Source of the DNA: Ifrita kowaldi | Taxonomy: Eukaryota > Chordata > Aves > Passeriformes > Cinclosomatidae | Length of the DNA: 64,000 nucleotides | Assembly (NCBI GenBank): GCA_013398055.1 | Contig: VZRS01002391.1 | Span: 270,517-334,516 of the forward strand | Reading direction: 5' to 3' | Part shown: positions 23,135 to 37,600 of the stretch, in pieces | Layout: each line of letters opens with the position of its first letter | How positions within the stretch are numbered: position 1 is the first letter of the stretch | Made by a program: the position numbers and the translations under genes | Notes under the pieces: generated by a model | Databases searched by the model: none | Told to the model about the DNA's origin: nothing | The model's input: the letters and a program-made list of their open reading frames with translations, nothing else

Positions 23135-26100
23135 CTGTTCATTCTCAAAACAGACTTAAGAGCCATTATTTGTGGGAACCAGATGCTAATGATTCCAGGG
23201 CAGTTATTTTACTTTGCCAAATCTTAAGTAAGAGCATGACATGTAAAGTGGGGAGAAGGGAGGCCTGTTATTTTCTTGCAGCTAGATGCGATGCCCTTGA
23301 CTTTTGTAGCTGCCATCACTATTTGGCAGTCACACATTTAGGAGGACATTTGAAATATTTACAGACTTCCATTTCACTCTCCCCAAGCCATCAGTTTAGT
23401 AGCAAGTAATCAAAGGGATGAGTAAAAGACAATTGAATAATGCCAGTCCAGTTCAGTACTGATCTGCAGCTTACATAATTCAAATGTAACTACTAAATTT
23501 GCTTAACTCAATCCCTGCTTGTCTTCTCCTTTAGACATGGTGTGATAGCTGCAGTCATGCAGCCTTCCCATTTCCCTCACTTATCCATGAGAGCTGGAAT
23601 ATCAAGTCCATTCAATTTGTCAAAAAGCTTAATTTGGCCCAAAAAGTTCAGATCAAGCAGATGCAGACAGCAGGGGGATTGCAAGCCTATAGCCAAAAGA
23701 CTGTTCTTGAAGGAACACAAGACATTATGGTTAATAAAGCTAAAATTTCCTTTTTGCTTTACAATGTTAAACATAACAAATGCTCCCCAGGAAGGTTATT
23801 GACAAGAGCAGAACATCAAGAACATTATCTCAGTCTTGTACCACAATTTAAGAGTAGAGAATGGTATTTTATTTTACCTTTCATCTTCTCTATGAAACAG
23901 AAGGCCAACTTCCTTCCCATTTCATTTCAGAAGAAGGAAGTCCTTTCCACCCTTTATCTGAGATGCTTCTTGAAATCTTGATTATTATTCTAAGCAACTC
24001 CCTTTCATACTAGTTTTAAGGCATTATCTTACTGATTCTACCAAATCCTTTCATGGATTCTGCTTTTGGAAGTTTTGAGGTGGTGTTGTTACTCCTAATA
24101 AAGCTGAATATAAATATAAAGGAAAAATATAAATAACTCCTCAATGTTTTGATTTTATTATTAAAAAGTTACCTTTTGTACATTTCTTTTTTTTGTTCTG
24201 CACTGCCCAATTTTTTCCAAATTAGTGATGAATGTTAATTCAAGTGTGGAGAAGTTATTATTTCCATATACAAGTGAACAGGTACTTGGTTAACACAGTG
24301 ACAGTTGAACCCTTTTCATTAGAGCGCATCATTTTCCTAGACAGGTCGGTGAAGAGTCTAACTCTGTGTAAAGTCTTACAAGGAGCATAATAACTGTGTT
24401 GTTTCTTCATTTCATCTGTACATAAGGGTAGCCAAGAAATCAGACCAGAATGGCAGTTGATATGAATGAGACACCTTCTTTCCAAAAATCTGATGGTTTT
24501 CTTTGTCAATGAGATTTAGGCAGGCTTTTATTGAATATCATTATCTGCATCTCCCAAAGCATTTTGGTGGAGAAATACAGAAAACTTTCTGTTACTTAGA
24601 TTCCCACTTTTTCTGAATCCCACTCTAATTTTCAATGTCTAAATGATTTAGGAGCTGGTATTTTGGTGTTCAAAAGTGAATGTTGCCTGTTACCATGTTT
24701 ATAGCTTACTTCAGCAGCATTTAAAAGACAAGCTAATCATTTCAGGTATTCAGGTAGTGTTTATGTCTGAAGGACCTGGGGGCACCTGATCAGGTGGGAT
24801 CATCTACTGAATATGACTGAAAGATTGCATGTGGTTTCTTTTTTTTTTCCCCTGACAGACTTAGGATTTTCTTCTAGAAGTAAGTTACCATGATTCTTTT
24901 TTTTTTTGTTTTAATGCATATTTTTGAGCTTCAGTGAATACCAAATAGGATGCTACTTTGTCCCTAAGTAACAATAAATCAAAACACCTTTTCCCCAGAT
25001 AGTTCATCTTTGCTATTTTTAATTGTGACTTCATCAATGACTATCTTCTTACCCACAGTGGAAGCAATTAACCTGCTTTATGAATAAAGTCATTGGACTA
25101 GCAACTGAGAGAAGTGGGCATCCAAGTAGTTCAAACAAAGTTACAAGGTTCTGTCGTGGAAGCAAAGGAAGTGACCTGGAATCTAAGCTTAGCCTACTGC
25201 AAGTAAAAACCTAAGGCAAAAAGGTTGTGAGTTAGAAGAAAAGAGACTCAGAGTATTTGGTACAAAGTGATGTGAAGCTTCAAGGATCAAGGAAACTGCT
25301 TGTAGTTTCTCTCCTTTCCATTCTTGGAGAACAGATGAGATGTGCATGGGGCTAAATAAAACAGACTATGCAAAGAATATATTTGAGTTTTAGCACTGAT
25401 TTCTTATCTCAGCAAAACTAAACCAGAAAACCACAAATCCATAAGACCTTGGCAATGGGTAAAAGGGAGCAAAATTATTGTAACCTATAATACTGTCTGC
25501 CCTCTTTTCGCTGATGCAGACAGAACCTAGCAAGCTTCAGACTCCATTTTACTAAAAGCCTCAATAGAGATGTAGAATCACAAAAATATATAGAATGCAG
25601 ACTAAAATACAGTAAAGCAAGGCCGTTGTAGTCTGCTTGCCTTTGGTAGATAATGATCTTAATATAAAAGACCGAAGTTTTTTGAGATTTGAAAGAATAA
25701 ATAGATTTTTATCAGAAGATACCTCTCCTCTCCTTTCCTCTGAACCTCACAATTAATGGCGAAGGCAGTTAAATGTAGAGGAGCTCATTAATCTGTCTGT
25801 GTCTGGAGTGTCTTACACAGATACCATGCTAATCAATGCCTGTGAGGTAGTTAGCATTGTGCTTATGTAAGCAGCACTATACGGGCACAAAATCTACTGT
25901 TCTTTACTTGCACAGTGTTCAAACTAATATTTATTTATTTTTGTTTAATAGTTTCAGTAGGCAGTCAGAAATAGTTAGCCTTTTTTTGGAGGAGGTGAGT
26001 AATTGAAATCATAGAACAACACAGTTAGTTGAAGATCGTTTTTCTCTGAAGATTCCTCACTCTGAATGGAGTCTAAATGCTGAAGAACATTTTTGCAGAA

Positions 26101-29100
26101 AAAAAAAATATTGCACTTTATCCCTATTTCTCTGATGCTGTGAGAAACCTATGTGAAAGAGACAAACTCTTGCCCTTAATGTGGTTAAATGTTTTCTACC
26201 CTTCCAGTTTATAAGGCAGGAAATTGTCAGTGCATTTTTCATGGCATCAGATAAATGCTGCACATCTTTAATTAGCAATGTCTATCAGTGTTGAGGCTAA
26301 TGCAGACATAAATAAAAGTTACAAATGCTGCTACATATTCAGTATAAAGCAGAGCATAGATGTAAAGATTAATAAACTGAAGGAAATCAAAAAGTTTCTG
26401 TTGAGTGCCATAAACAGCTGCACTGAGAACAGCTACTCTTTCACTGAGGCATTAAGCTCAAAGCATTAAAAACATGACAAAAAATGAAAGATTTTTATAC
26501 AGAACTAAATATTGTTCAGTGATAAAAATAGCTTTCTTCATTCTTGGTTAAACAGAAGGGAAGCACCCTAACAGTAGTAAAGGTCCTTATCAGCAGAGAA
26601 CAATAAAAAACTGATGGAGGGAAGTAATCTTTCTCATCTCAGACGACTACTGCAGTTGTTATATTACGCTTGTTGCTGATTATCTATATGCAAGACTCTA
26701 CAGTATCTTTCAGAATTATTGAGCATTTTAGGAATCCATTATACCTTTTGGAGAAGTGACTCAATCTGGAGATTCCTAGTGAGTGTAAATGAAGGCAATA
26801 GCTTTCAGCTCAGTACAGCCTGCATGCCGTAAACATTTGAATTATATGATGCAGTTGTGAGTTTTTTACAAGTATTTGACAGCAGCAGTTATATAAGTCT
26901 CCAATATGATTTTGATACAAAAAATCAATAACATAAATGGGTTGAATTTAATATTTGGGGAAGTGAAGGATTGAGAATCTCTCTGTCTGCTGCAGGCTGT
27001 TTACAGGGCTCCCGTTGCCACAGACCCAGGCACAGGGACCCTACTTTGTGCCTCAGATGGGGTTCTGTCCCGTTGCCTTTGAAGTCTGGTGGCACAAGCT
27101 GCACTGATTGTATCACATCAGGGTGAGGCAGCAGCTCCTGAGAGACTGAAAAGCAAGGTTTTCCTGCTCCAAACAGAACTGGGCCCCTCTGTGTCAGAGC
27201 CCTTGGCAAATTTCTGAACGTAATCATATGAGTTCCTCTTACACGTGGCTGCCATTTCTTCCACTATCCAACCAAGAAAAGTGCTTTTAAGGCATCGTGT
27301 GCTGCTTTGAGTTGCTTGCAAAACTCCACAGTTCAGCTGAAGCATAGAAGTCCAGCTGTTTATACCTCTCTCTAAGAAATCTTTTTTATTAACTTTACCA
27401 TATTTGCTCTTAGCCCAAGACTTGATGTCCCTTAAAGTTTAGATAAAGTCCATTGATCAGGCGGGAGATCAGGAATGGTGGGAATAATGAATTTATTGTG
27501 CTGCATGCAGATTTTTGGACACAGCTTTGCCATATGTATCTCAAAAGGAAAGGTATGTGACATTTATGAATGTAATCTCTCCCAACAGACAGATCTAGAC
27601 TAAATGTGCTATGATGATTATTAAGATAAATAATCAGAATGATTATAAAATGGAGAGTTGGTTTGAGTATGTGGAGGATGAATTTTCTGTCAAATTAATG
27701 TAGACATAACTATCTAAGGAGACAAAGCAAATACTTTAATTGCATAGTGTGTGGTGTTTTGCCTGTTGTTTAGCCCTACAGTCATATATCAGACTGATTA
27801 GTGAATTCTAAATGCAGGAACCAGATACTACTATAGCTTGTGAGAAATAATTCCCTAACTAAAGGAAGAGAGGCATTCAGGGAGCCAAAGCTATCAGTCA
27901 TAAACAGGCAGCCAAACTATGGCACTTCCCTGGTACTAATAAAAGCAATTCTGTTTCAACTACATGGAGTTCTCTTTGCTCTGGACCTACACATACTTCT
28001 CAGGAGAAGATAAATTCATGTGTAATGTATCACTGGTTTTCAGTTTCATTGTGATGAACCCACAGGAAGAATTACATAGTCCATCCTGTGTTTTACAGAA
28101 AAGCTAAATTACAATGTGCCCTCTATGTGGTCCAGGGGATATTGATTAAACTGCTTCAGAGTTTGAAGAAGAAAAAAATAATATACTGATTTTCCTCATC
28201 TGCATCTTTTCTTCTCATCTTCCCATTTTGTGGCAATAATTAATTTGCAGAAGTCAACAAGTCTTATTTTCTTGCTTGAAGTACCACACTTGTAATTTCA
28301 TAAGAGACTTCAGGAGTGTATTCTGGGAGTGTATTCTTCACATGGAAACTTAACAGAATGTCTTTGGGAACTCTTGTTCCTCGTTCTTTTCTTAGCTTGA
28401 ATAGCAGACATCATCTTAATGCCTGTTTGCTTGCAACTTGTAAGCACACAGATATGTGAAAAAGAAAGCCCACAGAGACACTCCAATATTGCAGGGTAAG
28501 CTGAAGTGAGAAATACTTAACACCATTCCAGAGATTCACTGGCAAAAAGATGCAAATGAAAATTATTACAATGAGTATAAAATTATTGTAAAACTGTCAC
28601 ATTTCTAATTTTTCATATCACTTCTGACCATAAGCTCCACAGCTATAAAAGCAATATCTTTTGCTCTTCCATGAGCACAGATGATGGTTTGCATTCTTCA
28701 GGGCTCATCATGTTAAAATGCCTTTAATTATGTCCCAGACAGCTGTTCAGAATGTACTCTTAAACCTCTTCAAGGTCAGAACCTTACTTCTTGCTGATCC
28801 TCAGATCATCATTCTATGATTTCTGTTTCACTCACGTAATATCTCTACTGTTCTTGGGAATCACTGTACAGTCCCACAGGCCAGGCCAGCATATGACTTC
28901 ATCAACTGCCCCTAAAGGTTCAGATGCTGATGTGCTGAGGATCCTTTGATAATCCTTAAAGGTCAGATAGATTGAAATTTTATGTATGTTCTTATTGCAT
29001 ATTTGAAAAAGGTAGTAATATTTTTAAGGTACCCTTTCTCTTTCCCCCTGCCTGGGGACACGAATATCAAACATATGGTAAACAGAAGAAGCATCTTACA

Positions 29101-30380
29101 AACTTGTGTTTCTGATGACATATTGTAATGAAAATGGGAAAGAAATCATTGGTTCTGATCACAGCCATACCCAGGCAGCTAGTGAACCCCAGCCTGTGCA
29201 TGGTTTGTGTTGAATTTAAAGAATTGCTCGCTATGTGGCACACACTAATAGACTCGACTCCCAAACCATTCATTTAAACTCAGACACAAAAACTCAAGAA
29301 TCTTCTTCATGGATCACTGCACTTGTTAACAAGTATCAAATAGGATAAATTGTATATTATAGCACTGTCCACTAGCTCTGCTATATTTAAATCTTTCTGT
29401 GTTTCTATTATTAGAACACCCCTTTCTAAGGGAATGATAGCATCCATCAGTTAAAAGAAAAGTGATATAAATTGATATTTTCCCTTTTAATACATATGCT
29501 CCTTATGAAATATTCTGACCAGTGTATATGCTGGGAACTTCAAGGAAGAAAACTTCTACAATCTGAAGCAATTCCAAGCTTCCCCAATCTTCATAACCCT
29601 CTTGCAGTGTCCTCAGATAGACACAGAGGCCCATTGTGAATAAATTACTGCAAATATGCTTCAGTTCATTAATCAAATCCGTAATAAAATGAACTTCTTA
29701 AAAAGTGCAAGCTACTATACACAGTAAGATAAACAAATATATTGACTCTGTTAAATATAAAATTAAGGGCTATCTTTAAAACCAAACTGAATGTACGTCT
29801 CTATTTCATTCACGTAACTATGAGTCACAAAAGGAACAGTCCCTTTGAAATGAATAAAAATTAGCATAACAATTAAATAAAATGCAGACTTTGGGAAAAA
29901 ATGACCTTAACTTTCATTTAAGACAATAGCTAAGTATAACAAGCTTTCCAGTCCTAACAAACTTCCTGGTATGGATATCATATTCAAACAAATAACAAGT
30001 CATGTCTTATCAAATCCATCTTATACAGGCTTTATACTATTATTCAAAAAGAAAATTGCTATTTTATTCTTCTGGTCACTTAAAGGACAGGTTTCCGTAT
30101 AAGAAATTTAAACAGGGCTGTAATTTTTAGTTAGATACTGGGAGGAAATAATAACATATATTCTTGTACTCTTTAGAAAATGATATTTTAAAATTTTCTT
30201 TCTTTGTAATAGAGTTACATACTCTGTCGATTCTACTAAAAATTGAATGCAATGTCAGTTTAAGTGTTACCTTCAGAAGGTAGATCTGGTCCAAAAAGAA
30301 AAATATAAATGGTGTGCAAGATGCAATGTCAATAAGAAAACATAATGAGTCACAATGGATAGGATAATAAATCATTGTTT

Positions 30381-31323
30381 AACTTATTTATCAATGACTT
30401 GGATGAGGGTCCAGATGCCTCCTCAGCAAGTTCACTGATGACACAATGCTGGGAGGAGCTTTGGACTGATCCCCCTGAAGGGCCTCGCAGCTCTTCAGAA
30501 AGAGTTTGACAGATTCAAGAGATGGGCAGAAAGGAACAATCTGAAATTCAACAAAGGCAAGTGCAGGATCCTGCATCTATGGAAGAGTAACCTCATGCAG
30601 CAGCAGCACAGGCTGGGGGCTGACCTGCTGGAAAGCCCAGCTCTGTGGAAAAAGACCTGGGGCTTCTGGTGGACACTGGTGTCCATGAGCCAGCAGTGTG
30701 TCCTTGTGGCCAAGATGGCCAATGGTACCCTGGGGTGCATTAGGGAGAACATTGCCAACAGGTTGAGGGAGGTGATCCTGCCCCTCTACTCAGCCCTGGT
30801 GAGGTGCACCTGGAGCACTGTGTCCAGTTCTGGGCTCCTCAGTACAAGAGGGACATGGAGCTCCTGGAGCAGGTCCAGTGGAGGGCTACGAACATGGTTA
30901 AGGAACAGGAATATCTCTGTTAGGAGGACAGGCTGAGGGACCTGGGCCTGTTCAGCGTCGTGAAGAGATGGCTGAGAGGGGACCTCATCGATGTCTATAA
31001 GAAGGGAGGGTGTCAGGAGGATGGGGCCAGGGTCTGCTCAGTGGTGCCAAGCAATAGGACAAAAGGCAATGGGCAGAAACTGATGCACAGGAAGTTCCAC
31101 CTGAACATGAGGAAGAATTTCTTTACTGTGCAGGTGACCAAACACTGGAACAGGTTGCCCGGAAGGGTTGTTGCGTCTCCCACACTGGATATACTCAAGA
31201 ACCACCTAGACACAATCCTGTGCCATGTGCTCTAGGATGACCCTGCTTGAGCAGGTGGGTTGGACTAGATAACCAACCCATTGTAGTCCCTTCCAACCTG
31301 ACCCATTCTGGGATTCTGTGATT
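30381..31323 (+). mobile_element. CR1 LINE, 5'-truncated, reverse-transcriptase C-terminal part plus 3' end
   Basis: This 943-bp copy is the most complete CR1 in the window. Its left end encodes the region around the reverse-transcriptase FINDLDEG phrase and a KFTDDT version of the catalytic F-A-D-D box. It continues through the familiar downstream CR1 blocks. The 3' end is CCCTTCCAACCTGACCC followed by ATTCTGGGATTCTGTGATT. Frameshifts and in-frame stops (the frame changes between 30384 and 30600 and again after 30936) show it is inactive. CR1 elements do not normally make target-site duplications, and none is evident. Confidence 0.95.
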
Positions 31324-34222
31324 ACTAAATTGGTGCATATATGGATGGATGGACACATACACCAGCTAGATATACTTGCAAACTCTTCCTGAGTTGATTA
31401 TGACTTACTTTTCTATTTTTGTATATATCTTCTTTTGAAACCTTCATGGTCAGGAGTGAGTGAATCACTGGTCCCCATCTATTAAACAATTCTAGAGATA
31501 AATCTACAAAATGAATGAGTAAGGTCTTTTAAAACTCTGATTATATAGGGTTTTTTTCATTCACGTTTTTGTGCTGTCAAGTTGAAAGAGATGGATTTTT
31601 ACATAGAAATTATGCAGCTGATTACTTAAAAGTCAGTAGTCTATTTTTACAAGAATTCCCCCTTCTCTTCCTGACCTGCAGTAATATTAAATAATTAGAT
31701 TTTAAATGTCCTTTGTGATATATTTTTCTAGATGATACGGTGCCCTTTAAAACCAAGCATTATTTATAGCACAAAAAGCACAAAAATTCCTGACCCAGAA
31801 CTATATCATTAGAGGAGACTCAAAGAAGCTAGTCCATCAAAGTGTAGGATATTAAACAGCTTTGTTTGTCTAGAAAGTGCATAATCAGCCCTTCAAACTT
31901 TTGTTGTGTTACCTGTAATTAATACTAATTAAGGCTGAGACTCTCAAATATGAAATGGTTGAGAAAATCTGCAGGGTTTGGTTTCCTATTTGTCAACTTT
32001 TATTTGAAAACAGCAGGTTAAATTCCGATCTGAGGAACGTTTAGCCTCAAACTATCATGCAGATTGTTTTGTATCTATGTAATTGCCAAAGACTGCTTTG
32101 GTCAAAACTCCTTAACACTTTTTATTGCTAATTTTGGCAATAAACCTGTTAATTAGTTAATTGTAAAGCATTAGTGAATCAAGTAAAAAGGATCCATCTG
32201 TTTATAAAATAAGAATCCTTCTGGGCATAACATTTACAAACCACAGTGGTAGACACCATACCATCTATTTATTGATAAAGTCTCTCACTCCTTTTAGAGC
32301 TAAAATGTGACTTTGAAGGAGCTTTGTAATATATCACGCACAGTTAATACCATCACAATCTTAGTATCATCAGGGGGACTTGAGAGAGCAGGGAAGAGCT
32401 GTAGTCCCTCTCTTCTTTATGTCACTGATGTGAACCTGGCGTAGACTGATAGCAGCCATAGAGGTGGCCATATGAAAGGCACTCAGTTCTCAGAGCAAAC
32501 TCACAGTATCTCCAGTTGGAGAAGAATTTTAAGAGTACAGCACATCTACCATTATCATAAGGATTATTTTCATGGGCAGACTTAGAAGCCAAATTAAGTA
32601 CCAGGTTTGAGGGAATTTTACTATTGACTTGAATGGGATCAGGATCATAGATTTTTTCAGGTGAATGCGTAAGCAGTCTAGGAACCTTACACTGAAGCTA
32701 CTTATCTCTTCCATGGCCAATTAAATAGGCTTCTTTTCTCAGAACTGTCAATGTGGCAGCTTTCATGAGCACTAAATTAATCCTTTAAAGGAAAAATATG
32801 TTTAAAAAAATGTAATATCTTTTCTGATTTAAAGATACTGTAAAAAAAGACCTCTTTTCAATACAGGAAACAAATCTCTTGTATATTCATGTGGATTACA
32901 GAGTAGTTTTCATACCAAAATATTACATTTCTTTTATCACAACAAAGTAAAGATGATACAATATTCTTGTCTAAGATTAAAATATATAAGAATGGAATAT
33001 TGATAGCAACATATAACGTAAAGGAGGATTGGATGATGTACTATGGGAGCTGATAAGAATTTTATGGCTTCTAGCAGAGAAGTAAAATCACATAAAAAGA
33101 TACAGACTGATGGCAATAGGAAATGCATCTAAAAGGGGATCACAGGAGTAAACAGAGAATAGTTTGGTTAACAGCAGACAAGCATTTAAGGGATAATGCT
33201 AATTGAATTATGCATTGTAGCCAGGTAGAGCAGACTGATGCTTCTAAATGCTAAAAACAGAGCTGAGGCATCTCAGCCTGGAGTGGTAGCCTCCATTGCC
33301 CCAGGTTCTTCCCCAAGAGTTTTAAAATCTGTCTAAAATGGATTGCTAACAGCTGTTTTATTGGTGGCCATTGGGGCCCGCTTATTCCACTTTAGATGCA
33401 AGAAGGGTAAAAGATGGGTAAATAGACCAAGTTAAGAGGGGGAAATCATGTGAAACCCACTCCAGAATCTGTGGAGAAAATGTCTACACATTTCTCATAG
33501 AGAGAGAAAATGTTGCCTTAGTGTGTGACTCATCTAAACCTCATCATCTAAAATCAGACACTTAATCAAAGCTATTCAACTAGACACCCTCTAAGGTTAA
33601 AGGAGAGATCTGAAGACACTTTAAAAGCATGATTTAGACTTTCCATCTTTCATTTCTGTCTTGGGATGGATACAGTCTTCAGGCTGCTGTTCATGTTGAG
33701 GGAGAAACCAAGCAGCACATCAGTGGAGAAACCTGGGACCATGTTTAAGAAATGACTGACATGATTTGAAATTAAGAGGCAGGTGCTGCTACTCGTGCAG
33801 TTCAGGCCCCTCACAGGCAGCTCACCCATTCTGGCTGCAGCTCTGCCCCAGAGAGTGGCTGGAGTGGGTTAGATGATACAGCCCGGGAACCACCTCCCTC
33901 TGCCTTGCCTCCAATGTGAAGCTGGCCATACCACTGACTGAAGAGCTTAATAATAATTTAAGTACATATAATTGGGAGGCCTGCCTGCTTTCCAGATACC
34001 TAACATCTGCAGCAGCATTTGGAGCCTGGAGCAAGAAGTCTGACTTACCCTGCACAGCACCCACAAAGAGGGGGATGTGCAAGAGGGAATGTCGTTTGGG
34101 GGTAGATGACACTGATAGCCCCAAGCGGGAAGTCAGAGAGCTCAAAGCATGCCTCCACCTGTGGTTTCTCAGATCTTATTATAGGAATTAGGACACTCCA
34201 GGTGTATGAGTGACATACTTTC
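31324..34222. other. Unique AT-rich non-coding sequence
   Basis: I see no gene or clear repeat. A run of AATTA motifs occurs at about 31915-32165 and a short ATGGATGGATGG tract near 31346. Frames at 33822-34191 on both strands overlap each other in a GC-richer patch and resemble nothing I know. Confidence 0.6.
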
Positions 34223-34662
34223 TGTCACGGTTTGGAAATGGTATTTTCCAGTTTAGCACTCCTGTTAAAACCATGCTGCTGCTCACTCCCCCTTCCCCTC
34301 CAATTTAAAGCAGAGAAGGCAAAGATCACGGGTTGAGATAAGAATGATTTACTGGAAACAGCAATGGGATAAGAAAATGAACAGTGACAGCAACAATATT
34401 AATAACAAGAGGTATAAGACAAAGAAAAAAATTACATGGAAAGCCTGTGATGATACCAATTTGGCTCTTCCTTGCCACATTTTCTCCCAATCAGAAAGAA
34501 CTCCCTTCTCCTCAGAAGTGAGAGAGTTCGTTCTGCCCACCCAGTCCCCAGCAATGATGTGAAGTGGTATAGAATAAAACCTGTGTCCTGGCCACGCCCC
34601 CCTCAGCACCTCCCTCCCCTGGCTAATGCAAAAAAATTAACCCTATCTTGGCCTAAAGCACT
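34223..34662 (-). mobile_element. Solo ERVL-type LTR
   Basis: On the minus strand this begins GTGCTTTAGGCCAAG followed by AGGGTTAATTTT, the same start pattern as the outer LTR at 7875. It contains TTCTTATCTCAACCCGTGA, equivalent to TTATCTCAACCCCTGAG in that LTR. It ends GGAGTGAGCAGCAGCATGG through AACCGTGACA. The length is about 440 bases. The flanks (CTTTC on the left, CTTCT on the right) are not a convincing 5-bp duplication, so the exact ends are uncertain by a few bases. The 195-codon plus-strand frame 34472-35059 begins inside it and runs out the other side, so I do not accept it as a gene. Confidence 0.8.
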
Positions 34663-37600
34663 TCTCACTTCCCTGGTGAGAAGCAGGGTTGGTGGTACGT
34701 TGCTGCATGAAGGAGGTGGGGGTGGTGGAAACACCCAGCAGCACACAGAGCTGAGCACAGTTCTGAAGCAGGAACTGCAGCTAGGGAATCTTGAGACCAC
34801 AAGATACAGCAAGACCATAAAACAAATCCACAGACGAAGGGATGAACACCTTCCTGGCAGAAATTTCTTTACAAGTATTCAATCATTGAGACTACTTGTC
34901 AGGCATAACCAGTCTTTGTCTGAACTTGGGCATGAGACCCACTGCCATGAGGTATCTGATGAGGAGCAAAATGAATTATTTGAGAGAAGGAGTAAGGAGC
35001 AACTCACACCACTAATCTTAAATTGGAAAAATGTGCTTTTCACAGTGTCAAAATTTTAAATGGGGAAATATTAATTTGACCTTAAACCACTGATGTGCTT
35101 TTGAAACAGTCTGCAGAAGGCTGCAGTCAACCAGTGAGGCCACAACTGCTGCAGGTGACTTGGGGAGTGGGGGCACAGACAGATCTACAGAAAATATGGG
35201 TGGCAGGATGGAGCTGAGAGGCTCATTTATAAATTCCAGCTCTGGGTATGCATGGTCAGAATATGTTTCACTGACGTTTGAAGTTAGCTTTGGCTTCTTG
35301 TGTCTTCTTGAGCAATATTTCCCAGCCTAAGTTTTGTAAGAAGGGGGTACAGCATGCTGCTTTATTGCAGCTGCCTGGAATGGAAGCTATTGTGTGAAAA
35401 CAAAAGAAACACCTCATCCAAAACACACACAAAACGTCACACCACATGATAGACTTCTTTCAGAGTGGAAAACCAAACCATTCTGTATCCATCAGTCAAG
35501 GAATTTTAGAAGTCACCTTAGGCACCCTAATTTGGAAGAACAGCAAGTAATACTTCTCCAAATATCATTGTTGTTTGTAGGCTTGAAATGTAAATGTTTT
35601 ACTAGCTACTTTTCCTGCAAATCCTGTTTCACTGTTTCGTTATTATATAACTTCTTATAAAACTTGTGACTGAGAATCTTAATTGTCAATATAAGCATCA
35701 TTTAGTACATTTATTTTAAAATATATTGGTTACTCTTTTTTAAACAAGTTAGTGATATTTTATGACAGGTTGGGAAGCTACCATCCTTGATAAGACTAAT
35801 TTAATAACTATCATAAAATTGGTGACAGAGTAAAAAGAATGGAATTACAGAAGGAAATCCACCAGTGAGAGCTTTAGCCTATTCAGAACTGTAGTAATAT
35901 AATAGACTGAACAAATCAGGTCTATAAATTTCTGTCACTGTAGATCACCCATACAAGGTCTCATGCATCAGCCAAACTTAAGCAGGGTCCTTGTACAGAC
36001 CCTGTGAACAGGAGTGAATTTCACCCTCAACAGTTGAAAAACTACCTTTCATTCTGATTGCATCAGAAAAGTAATTTGCTCCATTCTCCAGCAAAACTGA
36101 AACTGGCTCTGTCATCAACACAGTTTTTTGAATAACACAGTTTATACTACATTCACAAATAATCTGCTTTCAGGCTATGTAGAGGATTTTTACTGTTTGC
36201 TTCGTAAAATCTGGTTAATAAAAATATTGACAGTGCATTAACTGATGTACGTGGAAGTTATATAATGAAATAAGACCTTGACAATAACTTTTTGAGAGAC
36301 ATGAAGACATTCTAGTACAGAAGAAAATGAAGAAAAATGTCATGAAAATTACTGAAACCGAGAAAGCAGAGCTTTAGTAAAAGGCTAAGGAACAGTAAAG
36401 ACAGAATGAATCAACATGGACAATACAGCATTCTGGGCCTTTTTTTGGGTAGGAACTGAAACAAAATGGCTAATACAAAGATATTTAGGCTACAGAGAAA
36501 TGGCACCAGATCACCTAAGAGTAAAAAACAAGAAAAGCAAAGGAGAGACGCAGTAGAGCATTGAGTTGGAAATGTACTATACTGGAAGAGTATTGAGTAC
36601 TATATCCTTAGAAAGCCTTCTAATAATGGAGCTCTGAGTCCCATTTCTTGGCTAAAATAACTTCTCACATGAGGCCCGTATACTTCAGCCTCCTGCAGGA
36701 GTGTTGATTTCACTCAATATGCATATCGCATCCTCCTAATTATCCATCTCTTTGTATTAATGATGAAATAATACAATCTTCTATTTTCTCTAATTAAGTT
36801 TATTATGGAGACATTTTTATGTGCCTATTTTTGAAAAATGAAATTTCATTAAAAGTCAGTGTATCAGATCTTATTAATTCTATTACATTACAACATGAAA
36901 CATTTCATCAGGAAAAAAAAAAGACTGAATCAAAACCAGCTCCAGACTTTGATAATACAGATAAAAAAAATTCCAATGCATTCACTCTTCAATCTCATTT
37001 TAAACACTGCAAAACTTTCCTCATACGAAGTTTTTAAATCAATAGAGAATGACTTACCACATCCTCCTACAGAAATATATTTTGTCTACTTTACTGGGGA
37101 TTTTTCCCCTGAAAACACTGTGAAATGCCAATGCATCTCACTAGGCCATTCTTTCTTCCTCTTGTAATTAGGAAAAACTAGATAAATAAATTGATATCAA
37201 TTACCTTTGGGAAAACCAGGTTGGACTAAGAGACCTTTTAATAATTGGAATGGCAGTGCACTTTGCATGCTGTCAGTACTCAGTGACAATTGCTACAAGA
37301 CAATTGATACACGGTGATGTTTTCTTTGTCATTGCTGGACAGTAGGGACTTCAGTGCCAATGATTTTCTGCCATCATCTGAAAGTGATAGGGGCCTATGA
37401 ATGACTGTAGCAAGATAAAGGATCCCTTGATATCCTGTGGAGGAATTGCAATGTTTTGCTGCTCTCCTGACATGTTTCATGGCTGTGACTCCAGGGCACA
37501 CGCAGCTGAATGGTTCTGCTGAGGTTTGGAGTCTTCTTGTACCCGTGAAGCTGCTGCTCAGCATCGCTGGTGCACTGCTTGCACTAAGGACAGACCTCGT

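Larger units (their letters stand above)
15244..30380. other. Long unique AT-rich gene-free stretch
   Basis: About 15 kb contains no recognisable gene and almost no repeats. Homeodomain-type TAATTA motifs are frequent, with a notable cluster at about 16290-16510 and others near 16996, 19064 and 25742. The longest reading frame is the 213-codon minus-strand frame listed separately. Short phrases such as CAGAATCATAGAA (about 16699) and AATCATAGAACAACACAG (about 26008) faintly recall CR1 3' ends but are too short to call. Pure T runs occur near 24840 and 24898. Confidence 0.6.

Noticed and set aside
34472..35059. 195-codon plus-strand reading frame
   Set aside because: Its first third is antisense to an ERVL-type LTR and the rest has no recognisable domain or exon boundary signals. 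A frame shared between a repeat and unique DNA is most simply chance.
37217..37240. CR1 3'-end scrap
   Set aside because: CCAGGTTGGACTAAGAGACC resembles a CR1 end over about 20 bases only, which is too little to call.
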